Shown here in pieces: positions 48,988 through 59,129 of a stretch of 64,000 nt of DNA; within the stretch, counting starts at the first letter, position 1; every line of letters starts with the position of its first letter. Source of the stretch: Vitrella brassicaformis (Eukaryota; Sar; Vitrellaceae). Position numbers and translations under genes: made by a program. A model generated the notes under the pieces. The model ran no database searches and had not been told where the DNA came from. It saw only the letters and a list, made by a program, of their open reading frames with translations. The stretch spans positions 466,506 through 530,505 of the forward strand of contig CDMY01000295.1 in the NCBI GenBank assembly GCA_001179505.1, written 5' to 3'.

Positions 48988-51509
48988 CTATCGCTTCAGT
49001 GTGAGTGTCTCCTCATCAGCAGACACCACTACAAACGGTGATCCGGCGGATGCGAGTGCCTCGTCCAAAGCACGAGCCGCCAAATACGCCGGGAAGTGAC
49101 GCAGGAGGTATGGCGCCCTCCTTCCTACTGCCTGAGTCATCCCCTCATGGAAATGGACCACCCTGACGCCAGGGGTGTTGGCGATGACGGCATTCATGAA
49201 GTCCATCTGCACGTTGCCGAAGCGGTCGTGGATGCAGCAGGGCGTGTCGATGGTCAGGTGCTCGATGGGCGGGAGGAGGGCAGTGAGGGCGGGGGTTGTG
49301 AAGAGGCGGTAGAGGGGGGATATGGTCAGTAAGAGTTCCCCTTCGATCTCATGGTCGGGATGCAGGGGTACAAAACCCAAGTGCACCTCATCCACATCGC
49401 CGATGGCGTCCAGGCACTCGAGCGCCAGCTGTGCGAGGACACCTGGGGCGGCGTCTTGTGGCGGGGCCTGGTTGTCTGCTGCTGGTGTGGCGTAGCTGGT
49501 GTCGTATCTGCTGGGTGTGTCGGTGAGAAGGATTCTGGCCTTGTTGAGTTGCCCTCTAGCTGGCTCGAGCAGCTCCCTCACCCCTCCCTCTCTGAGCAGG
49601 TAGACGGACGGGAACTGGAAGTCGACGGTTTCCAGTTGCGGGAGGCGGCTGCATCGCTCAGAGGCCGCTGGGAGTGAGGGCAGCACGCCGTCCGCCGACC
49701 CGGATGCGGGGCTAAATATGGTCAAGTAGGTCAGTGACTCGAAGACGTAGTCACCAAAGCTACCCCTGCTGGCCGCCTGGACACCGTCTCGACCGTCATG
49801 GACTCGGCCACTCTGGCCATCTCGCGAACTACCTTCTTGGGCAGCACGTCAGAGGCCGTCAGGCTGAGGCGCAGCAGGTTGTCGTCGAAGTATGCCGCAT
49901 GTAGATGAGCAGCTGGAGTCGTCAGAACAGGATTCGTGTCTGTCTGCCAGTCATCGAGCTGGACAGACTCACGCAGGAGCAGCGGCGGAGGGCGTGTACA
50001 TGCTTGAAGGAAGTGTCAAGCCGTGAGGAGGGGCTGGTGGAGAGAGGCCGGTGTCTGCGGCAGTTGGAGGACATCTTCCAGGAGGAGTGGCTGCCTGACG
50101 TTCGCAATTTACGAGAAAGGAAAAGAACCAGTCAGGGGTCACTGTGAGGGTGTTGAGAACCACACACGAGGCACCTACTTGACAAATGAAGACACGGTTA
50201 GAGTGCACTGACAAAAAGACCTGGGTGAACTGACAAAATGACTTGACCTGACAAAATGACTTGCCTGCACGTCCTGGTCCTCCTCCTGCTGCTGGCCCTC
50301 CCCGTCGGTACCCGTAAGGCCGAACGACGGGCGCACGCTGAGGCTCTCGATGCGTCCAGCGGGGCCAATGGCGCCCTTGTCCTCCAGCACACGCAGAAGC
50401 GTGTCGTGGGAGGAGACGAACTTGTGGCCGACCTGGATCACGCCCAGCGACTTCAGGCTCTTCAGCGAGGGGGCAGCTTGGAGCACGGTGATGAAGACGG
50501 GGGCGTTGGCATGCAGCAGCTGGAAATGGGTCAGGTGGGGGGTATGATCGACCCAGGCGCTCATGAGAAGGGGGTGAAAGCCGCCCGTCACGAAGACCTT
50601 CAGTGCAGGCAGGGACCACAGGCGGCTGTACGCTGCCCCCGACCACATGCCGCCTGCCATCTGGACCATCTCCAGGCTCTCGAAGGTCACCAGTGTGGGC
50701 TGTCGCTTCAGCATCTCAGAATTCGACTGCGGACCGTCGCTCACGCCAAGGGAGGCGTCAAGCAGGCAGCACTTTTTGAGCCGTGCAGCTGATGCCTCCA
50801 GCATCCGTGCGTACACGGACCGGTGACCATGGGAGCGATCCAGCTTCCGCCGCTCCCCTGCCGACACGTCGAAGATGGGCACCGTCTCGAGTGCGTCGTC
50901 ATTGGCCCCTGGTTGGCCGCCGAGCCGGTCCTCTTCGAGCCCTCGCGTGTAGACCTCCTCGTCTGTGATTATTGTGGCGCTCTGCAGCCGGGTGAGACGG
51001 CCGCCCAGCTGCCGCAGGACACTCGTCGGTGCCTTGCGCCACAGCCTGTGCGACTCGGGCGTGACGTCGAGGTGGCGGATGAGGAACGGCGAGCGGCACG
51101 TGTCCTCCATGGCCTTGTTGATGAGGCCCAGCCGGATGGCCTCGTGGGTGGGGATGTGCTCACACACGTTGGCCAGCTTCTCTGGCTGGAAGCCGCACAG
51201 CGACGCATTCGGCGGAGGGGACGCCTGACAACAGCAGCAAACACATCCACACTATGAGGGATGCATAAGCTGTCTGGTCGGAGTTGGTGTATGGCTCACC
51301 AGCTGTCGTTGTGTGATGATCTCATTGGCGATGGCCTGCGCCTCGGGAGTGGTGAAATCTGAAGGCATGCATCAAAACCAAGACACATCAGCACACCATC
51401 ATGTCCAAGCAGATCTGTGGCGTGATGTGATGGCCATCTCACCTGTGTCCGCGTGGTGCCCTTGATCCGCCTGGTCCGTGCGAAGGACGGGCAGCAGGAA
51501 GCGGCACAT
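48988..51509 (-). CDS. F-box/leucine-rich-like protein, 3' half provisional
   Basis: Exons 51509-51443, 51358-51300 and 51224-50265 are phase-consistent. They encode a short N terminus and an F-box-like stretch (PEKLANVCEHIPTHEAIRLGLINKA), then irregular Leu-rich segments (LWSLPALKVFVTGG, THFQLLHANAPVF) as in F-box/LRR proteins that pick substrates for SCF ligases. Further exons about 50094-49973, 49912-49833 and 49776-48988 encode similar Leu-rich segments (IEHLTIDTPCC, VRVVHFHEGMTQ), but the phase of the first of these does not fit with standard donors. Either an unusual splice is used, or these are two genes or a decayed one. Exon 3 ends at a GC donor (CAG|GCAAGT) within a triplicated 17-base repeat. 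Confidence 0.5.
50208..50264. repeat. Three tandem copies of a ~18-base repeat at an exon end
   Basis: Units of the type CTGACAAAATGACTTG at about 50208, 50230 and 50248. On the minus strand they read CAAGTCATTTTGTCAG and supply the candidate GC/GT donors of the F-box-like gene exon 3. Confidence 0.7.
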
Positions 51510-51770
51510 GCTGACTTGACGCATGCCGGAAGAGGAACAGGAGCTACAGCGCAACTCGTGTGTGGCTAAAGATGGACCGGCGGATGAGAAGGACTCGTCT
51601 GCTCAGGACGGACTCGTGTGACGCCAGATGCCCGACAGCAGCCGAAAGGCAGGCAGCGTTCCCTCAGCAGCTGGACTCAACGAATGAGAGATCTGACTGA
51701 AAGAATCGCGCGGGATGGTGAACCGCAGTCCGAAGCTTACACGTCGCCGAAATAATAGTACAAGAACCCG

Positions 51771-54700
51771 ATGGTGTCGGCTCCGCTGCTTCTCACCTTC
51801 GCCCTTCTCATCTCACAATGCGACGGGCAGGAGCCGCAAGACGCCCAGACGGAGCTTTGGGTGGAGCTCGAGCAGCCCAACACCCGCGGAGGCAACGAAA
51901 CTGACCTGGACGACGAAGAACAACGGGATCAGCCGAGTAAGGGGAAAGAAAGAGGGCAGACAGGCAGACTGACAATGATGTGCTTTCTGGCTGTTCTTGT
52001 TGTGGGTGTTGCAGGCGCTGTGGACGTCATGTACGCGCAGCTGGTCAAGTCCATCCCCGCCACAGCTCGCCGGCTCTTCAAGCCCGCCAACATTCAGCTC
52101 GACACAGTGCTCTTTCAGCTGCACTTCCTCCACGTTGAGCAGCGGTTGTTCGACCTCCGACGGCAGGGTGTGTCGGCGGCACTCGCAAGGGACGACCCGT
52201 TCAGCGCCGAGAGCGGCGCGATGCGGCTGCTCCTCGGCCCGTCATTTCAGCAATGGCGGGGCCTCTTCCGCAACGAGACCACGCTGCGACAGTTTGCCCA
52301 AGACACCGCCACGCAGGTGTCCTCCGAAGGCATTGTTGTGGACATGACCATCGACGAGTCGCGGCTGGAACCGGGCGGCATCGGCGGCCTCATCTTGAAG
52401 CTCACTTCTCTGGGTCTCACGGGCATCAAACACTTTCGACACATTGTGTCGGCGAGGCTGCCAGTCGAAAAAATCGACTTCATGACCAGGATCTCCGGAA
52501 TTCTTGTGCTCCGCGCGTCACAAGTGTTGGTCATCCCTACAGGGTTGGAGGGGCGGCTCAGAAGCCTGCCGCAGCGGCAGAAAGGTTCAGTGGCGGTGCC
52601 TTTGGCGGGTAAGGTGACGAGTCAGGGGGACGAGTCGATGCGGACCGACCGGGTGCGAGAAATGTTCCCTGACATCAACGGGTCAACGCTCACGTGTACG
52701 AAAGAGAGTTGACACACAACAGCACAGCACAGCTCGTGTATGTGTGTGTGCGGCTGGGCTGCTTTGTGTCCTGTCAGGTATCGGTTTCCTATCGGACTCC
52801 TTTGACACTCGTGGCAATGCGGAGACTCTGTTCGAACAGGGGGACCTGCCGGCGAATGTGACGGTGTTGGAAGAACTGCCGGGGAATGGCACCGACGAGG
52901 TGAGCAGTGAGACAGACCGCCATGAGCTATCCATCCATCCATCCGACCACACAACACATGTGGTTTGCTTCTGTGCGTCTGTCTGTCAGGGAAGCGGCAT
53001 GATGGAGCTGGCGTACGTGACGACACAACGACCAGACCAGACCAGCGGCCGCACACAGACAGGCAGACAGACGAGCCCTCTCGATGAATGTCTGTCTTTT
53101 GCTGCCATTGTCAGTTTCGACGTGGTCCCTGGCTGCCCGAAATTCGAATTTCACACGGTATGTGGTCACAGGCCAGCAGCAGCCTTGCCTTTCCGGACAT
53201 GAGAGAGTGGATATATGTGTGTGTGCCGCAGGCATTTCTCGGACAGGTAAGGTGATGGAATGAATGCTGCTGATACCCATTCACCTGAGACGTACCACGT
53301 ACTCTGTTGTCTCTCGTTCGCAGGCTAGTTTCGCCCAAGGTCGGTAGCAGAGGCCGAGCTATCCATCCATCCATCTAGATGCGTGTGTGTGTGTGTGTGT
53401 CTGTGTCCCAGGCATTTTGGACCTGGCCGAGCTCGGCTGCGAGGTGATCGTCGATGACGTCATCGACTTGCCAGAGCCGATGTTTGCCGACGGTCGCCCA
53501 AATGCACCGACACTGACACAACAGCACACGGCACACAACACTGTTATGTCTGTTGTGTCATGTCAGGCGTAAGGGCACCAACACCGACACTGACCGCAGC
53601 TCAGCAAGGGTGTGCGTGTATCTGTGTCGGTGTCGCTCTTGCCTTCATCAGATCATAGCCCAGGCGGTGGATCTGGTGTCTGCGGCAGGGAAGGCCTACT
53701 ATTCCTCGGCCGGCAACAACGGCGACTCGGCCATACAAGAGTACTACAACTCATCGGGCGTCAGGAACAACATCAGCTTCGGCTTTTGTAGGCCATCTCG
53801 ATAGTCAGCGAACCAAAATGGCCGACTGATTGTGTGTGTGATGCTGTCTGTCAGTTGAGTTGGAGTACGAGTGGCACAAGTTCAGCCAGACCGACTCCAT
53901 CGACTTCCCATTTACCCTCGAGGTCGACAGGCTCAATTTCGGCATCCTCAACTGGGACCAACGCGTAAGAGACAGACGCATGTGCTTGAGCTGACGCACT
54001 CACTATTCGGCCAATTTTCTGCCCTGTGCTGTGCTGTTGTGTGATGTCCTACGTGTGTGTGTCTGCGTCATGAATCGACCGATGGGCAGTATGCCAGTGT
54101 CTTTGGTAAGGTCAGCTGCGTGGCCAGCATGCAGGCAGTCGTCGTGTATTTTTTCTCCTTTGCTTCCATGCCACGCAGGCCTCCCGGGCAAACTCTGCGA
54201 CCTTGACATCTTCATCTTCACCGAGTGAATCAGCCAGCCAGCCGTCGCCATGGCTGAACGATCACGTGAATGGTATGGCTTTCGTTCAGAGAGTCGGTCA
54301 AGGACTTGGTACCCATTACGGCCAGCTTCGAAGGGGCGGGCGGCGTAGACTTCATCGAGAGGGGAGACCCTATAGAAGTCATCTTCTTCACGGTAGGTGG
54401 CAGACGAAAACGGAATTGACTGATTGGTTGTGCCTGTTGGTGTGGTGCCACGGTGGGTCAGAATCCCGGCCCCGGCGAGAATCTCGTGCTTCGCATCGGC
54501 AAGCTGATCCCCGCCGGGTGAGTGAGTGAGTGGCATGACGCAAGACACCCATAGGTGCCTGTCTGCCTGCCTACAGGGTGGAGGAGCCACCACCCGATCC
54601 AGATTATATTGGGCTGGTCTGGTTCAGAAGGACCACAAGTGAGCTCCCGGCCACCCAACCACAGTGTGTATCGGATTGTGTGTCCAATTGGCTGGCCAGT

Positions 54701-56204
54701 CGGACTCATTGAGCCTGATTTCTTCGGAAACACCACATACGGGTAATCTGCACACAGACACACTGGAGATTGGTGTCTCTGTGTGTCTATATGTGTGTGT
54801 GTGTGTGTGGGTCAGTCATTCCAACGCCCGCACTGCGACGGCTGTCGGTGCAGCTGAGTACCTAAACACCACTGAATTTGGCACGGTACCATCGCGAGTC
54901 AATGACTTCTCGTCGAGAGGTGCGGTGCGTCGATTGTGCTGTGCAGTGCACGCCACGCAGCGGCCGGATGGATGCCATGCCTGTGTATGTGTGTGTGTAT
55001 GTGTGTGGACTGCACTGCGTGCAGGGGGGGTGCTTATTTGGTTTGGCCCCGATGGGGAGAAGCTCGAGCAGCCAGAAATACGCCTGAAGCCCAACGTCTG
55101 CGGACCAGGTGATGTGATGTGATGCGATGTGACTGACACACATACAAGACACGCTTAATGGACCTCCATTGCTGGCAATAGAGCCCTTTGCCGTCGGTGA
55201 CCTCCATTGCTGGCAATGGACCTCCATTGCTGGCAACAGAGGCCCATTGCTGGCAATGCAGTTCCATTGCTGGCAATGCAGTTCCATTGCTGGCAATGAA
55301 GGGCTATTCCCAGCAATAGACCCTATTGCTGGGCAATATTATGGGTCTATTGCTGGGAATAGCCCTTCATTGCCAGCAATGGAACTGCATTGCCAGCAAT
55401 GGGCCTCTGTTGCCAGCAATGGAGGTCCATTGCCAGCAATGGAGGTCACCGACGGCAAAGGGCTCCATTGCCAGCAATGGAGGTCCATTAAGCGTGTCTT
55501 GTAGCACACATCACCCACCCCACCCGTCATCTCATCTGCCCTCATGGCTCCTGCTGTGTGTGTGTGTGTTTTTGTGTGTGTATCCCCAACTTAAGACGGC
55601 GCCAACACCAATTTCTTCCCGCCAGTGAACAGGGAGGAGAGAGACCGAGAGGGCGATGGGTGAGCCAGACAGCAAGGAAGAACCACATGCGCGCTGTCTG
55701 ACGGTTGTGTGCGGGTCGGCGGATGGGTGTGTGTGTGTGTGGCTGAAGGTTCCCCAACTTCTTCGGTACGTCGGCTTCGGCGCCTCATGTGGCGGCGCTG
55801 GCGGGGTTGATCATCGACAGACAACGCGTGAGGAATGAGCCAGCTCTCACGCCAGAGCAGATCACGCGCCTCCTGGAATCGACGGCAGAAGACATGCAGG
55901 GTGTGCAATGCAATGGAGGCGCACACACACAATGAACGAACGCATCGGTGCCCGTTGGCTGTGAATCCCTCCCTGGTGCAGACATAGTGGTGCTCGAAGA
56001 CTCGGAGGGCTTCGATTTCAGAACAGGTGTGGACGATACGAATCAATTTCAGACAGGCGTGTCTCACTCCCCGAATGGATTGGATGGCCGAGTGCGTGTG
56101 TGTGTTGTTCAGGGTTTGGCTTCGTCAACGGAACCAAAGCGTTCGAGGCGCTTGAGGGCATCTGGGCCCCACGGCCCCCACACAGCTTTCCGATCCAGCT
56201 ATAA
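51771..56204 (+). CDS. Secreted subtilase-like serine peptidase, copy 2
   Basis: Twenty-three phase-consistent exons: 51771-51936, 52015-52695, 52778-52899, 52990-53012, 53115-53157, 53232-53246, 53324-53339, 53412-53492, 53567-53568, 53652-53787, 53855-53964, 54090-54105, 54179-54224, 54290-54392, 54462-54517, 54577-54638, 54700-54742, 54816-54919, 55025-55108, 55596-55659, 55749-55900, 55982-56026, 56113-56204; about 753 residues. Signal peptide MVSAPLLLTFALLISQ. Motifs: SDSFD (Asp289), TDEG (Glu323), SSAGNNGD, GTSASAPH (Ser666). Exon 2 is 681 bases in both copies. The two-base exon at 53567 is needed to keep the frame and matches copy 1. It lacks the His-Gly tail and a ~21-residue loop present in copy 1 (6636-6802). 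The intron after 55108 holds the long hairpin. Confidence 0.84.
55143..55503. repeat. 361-base hairpin of 20-base units inside a subtilase intron
   Basis: Inverted arms 55143-55323 and 55343-55503 around a 19-base loop. The ends TACAAGACACGCTTA and TAAGCGTGTCTTGTA are exact reverse complements. Each arm is made of ~20-base units with the core CCATTGCTGGCAATG, itself a near palindrome (CCATTGC/GCAATGG). The left arm has one extra unit, which explains the 20-base length difference; pairing is otherwise nearly perfect. Seven-base direct repeats CACACAT flank it (55137-55143 and 55505-55511), which may be a target-site duplication but lie in CA-rich sequence. Confidence 0.92.
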
Positions 56205-57448
56205 CAATTGAGGCTACCAGGTCCACTCCACCACGCCGACACACACCTCACGTCACCTCACACACACGTGCAGCGATGTAATGCGATGTGTGTTGTGTAT
56301 CGCTGTGCAGATGGTTCTCTGTCTAATTACTGACTGTCTGTGGCTGACAGCGAGAGAGAAGTCTTTTTGAGTCTCGACCCGTTCGTGTCTCATCCGTCCG
56401 TCCCCCTTCCCGATGTGATGTGCCTGGGCGTTCCTTCCGGCGTTTACGTAAAATAAGTGTGTGTTTGTGTGTGTGGAAGGGGCGGTGGGTATCGTTGTGG
56501 ATTTTGTAGCTGTCTGCACCGGCCGAGTGTATCGTTAAGGCAAAACATCTTTTGTACATCCATCCATCCATGAGAGGGGGCTGTGTCTGTCTGTGTGGGT
56601 GGCCATGGGTGGGTGTCGTTGCGTGCAAACAGAGAATGCCCAACCGTGTGCACGTGTCCTGTGTTGTGCAGCAGCGCGGCTGTGTTCTCATCTCAACCGT
56701 CTCATCTTTGTCCTTTGTGCAGCTTATGTGTGATTGTGTGCGCTTTATGCGTCAGCGTCTACGTCTGTGTGTCACTCAGTCAAATTTATGAGCAACAGGC
56801 TTAACAGGTGCGCACCGTACCCATCGTCCACAAAGTCACAGACCCCACAAATGACTGACATAACACACATGGACTGACTCATTGACAGATGCCATCAATG
56901 GTACACACGGACTAGTACTGACTTTACAGACACGAAGACGCCCCCGGGGCTAACGGGGAGGGGAGACACATCCACGTATATCGGTAGGCAACGCAGGAGA
57001 ACCTCCCCTCCCTCCCCTATCCACGAGAGCTGAGCTGAGCTGAGCTAGGTTACATGTCAAAGATAAAAAATACCAACTCACCGACGGACTGGGCAGCACA
57101 CATGGACGCCCATCAGTCACATCATGAGGGCTGGGCTCACTCTGCGTCCATCCCTCCCCCTCAATTTTGTGATGTGAGCCAGCCCAGCAGTGTGTGAAGA
57201 CGTACATCACATGCCCACACACAGACAGACAGGCCCACCCACCCCACTGAGGGAGGGGAGGTGCACTCTCTACCCACCCACCCCGTGGAGGGTATGTATA
57301 CCAACGTACTCGAGTACTTGATGTCGTGGTTTCTCTAGCCATCCATACCATGCATTCATTCATCACGTGTGTGCACGCGCCGGTGTGAATGCGTGTGCAT
57401 GTGCGCATCAGTAAAAAGCCGACCGATTGTCCATCCAGTCTTGGTGGA
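56205..57448. other. Intergenic spacer, convergent 3' ends
   Basis: About 1.2 kb between subtilase 2 and the PLA2-like gene. Simple repeats and GGGAGG runs near 56950-57030. I see no supported gene or RNA. Confidence 0.5.
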
Positions 57449-58974
57449 TCACCGAGCCATGGCCTGCATGAGCAGCTCCACCGATGCCAGCTTCATGCTG
57501 GTGCCCTCCTTGTCGCCGTACAGCCTCACGTAGGACTTCTGCAGCGCCGCAGTGACCTCAGCCAGCAACTGGGATTTCTCGGCTGCGTCGATCGGTGCCC
57601 GCGACACCTGGGGGGAAGGCACCCCTTCACAGACGCCGTCCCGGCACTCCAAGCATCCAATGTCCTGCCCGTCGCCGTATGCCGGCCCCCCGAAGAGCTT
57701 GAGGACTTCGTAGAAAGTGAAGGCGACGAAAGGCATGGCGGGGGAGGGGTCAAACAGATTGACGTTGAGCAGACACTCCTTCAGCACCAGGTCACATTCA
57801 CTCTGGGATGCCCCTGCACACATACACAGACACACACAAGCGCCATTGCATCGGTGCAGGTGTTCGGCTTGTGTGGGTGTACCTACCGCAGATAGTGTAG
57901 CAAATGTCGTGCTGGTTGCAGCACTGGTTCGACAGCGCCACCCCCTCGTCAGAGAGAAGCTTCTCCAACGTCGCCTGTGTGAACGCGAGAACCTCGACAG
58001 TGCCTGTACGGAGCCACGCCACGGAACACACAACCATTCTTTTACCACACCTATGCCATCCATCAAGAGAACTAGCTACTCCAGTCAGTCAAGTCACCGC
58101 ATCCATTGGTGTTTTCCGGGCCGCGGGGTGCTTGACAAGTGGTGCCATCCTTCTCTCCCTCACACGAAGTCGGCGCAAACAGGGGGTAGCTGAAGCGGTT
58201 GGGCGTCGTGACGTTAATCGACAGGTGGAAACACGAGTCGGTCGGGTCATCGGACATCTCGGCACACAAGAAGACCTCGTCGTCGAGAATCACCACAGCG
58301 CCGAACTCGCCAGGGCTGGTCCGCTGAAAGGAGCCCTGCAGCAACCCCGTCAGTGCTGGGATGAACCTCGTGTCGCCCAGGAACGCGTCAGACGGCAATT
58401 GCCCGCCCGCTGAGAGCGTCACATTCGCGAGCTCCAGGTTGTTTGCACTCAGCGACGCGATCAGGGCCACCCGCCTGATGAGAGGCTGGCTGCTGCTGCT
58501 GCCGTCATCCTTCTTCTTCTCAAGTGAGAGCATCGCGTCGTAGAGATCCTGTACGTGCGTGTCGTTGGTCTGCGCGGCTTCGAAGGCCAGGTCTCCCATC
58601 GGCGACAAAGCGGCAGACAACACGGCCGGGAGGGCGATCTTGCGGACGAAGGGCACAGCTGCTTCAGGCAGGTTGTCCTCGTTTGCCCCCCTGAAGCACT
58701 TGTAGAACCCCCTGTCGCAGTCCAGCTTGCCTTGCCCCTCAGCACTGTAGCACTCCCAGTGCGCGTCGCAGCACGCGTCAGCGGCCTCGTCGAAGGCCTC
58801 TGACTCGCTCCCTTTGGGCAGCACCCTCTCGTCCAGGAGGCTGCGGAGCTCCTCGAAGAGGGAGGCTGGGATGGGTGCTCTCCTCGGCGAAAGGCAGCCG
58901 GCCGCCGCTGTCGGTCTCACGGCGCCGAAGGACGCCAGCGAGACGAGAAGCAGCAGCGCAGGAGGCCGAGCCAT
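57449..58974 (-). CDS. Secreted protein with two phospholipase A2-like cores
   Basis: Three exons: 58974-58080, 58003-57887, 57813-57449; 458 residues. Signal peptide MARPPALLLLVSLASFGAV. Near residue 65 is a degenerate PLA2 core, ACCDAHWECY, with Trp where the calcium-binding Asp follows the catalytic His. Near residue 340 the core NQCCNQHDICYTICG is intact (C-C-x2-H-D-x-C), preceded by NGCG and followed by ECDLVLKECL, an arrangement like group XII-type secreted PLA2s, which cleave the sn-2 ester of phospholipids. The first exon could be read as a gene of its own ending at 58072, but splicing from TGGA|GTAGCT (58079) to the acceptor before 58003 joins NGCGDLTDW to the second core in frame, which I prefer. 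Confidence 0.72.
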
Positions 58975-59129
58975 GGTCCGTACGGTGCGAGAGCAAATTT
59001 ACGAGGTGCGAGCTTAGCCGTTTTCGTGCGTCGATGCGCTGGGACCCTCTGCCGCCGCCGGGCAGCAGGCTGGTGGACCCTCCTCCGCCACGTAGGCCAT
59101 GTGATCGATGCAGTGGATGCACTCCCTCC

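Noticed and set aside
55143-55503. CRISPR-like array
   Set aside because: Units are adjacent with no variable spacers, the host is eukaryotic, and the whole is an inverted repeat.
54862-55545. Open frames with repeated ELHCQQW-like units on both strands
   Set aside because: They come from translating the palindromic 20-base units of the hairpin; the same text appears on both strands, as expected from an inverted repeat, and it lies in an intron.
58072-58079. Stop codon ending a separate first PLA2-like gene
   Set aside because: Splicing from 58080 to 58003 joins NGCG to the CCNQHD core in frame, matching the PLA2 layout better; kept as an alternative in the feature text.
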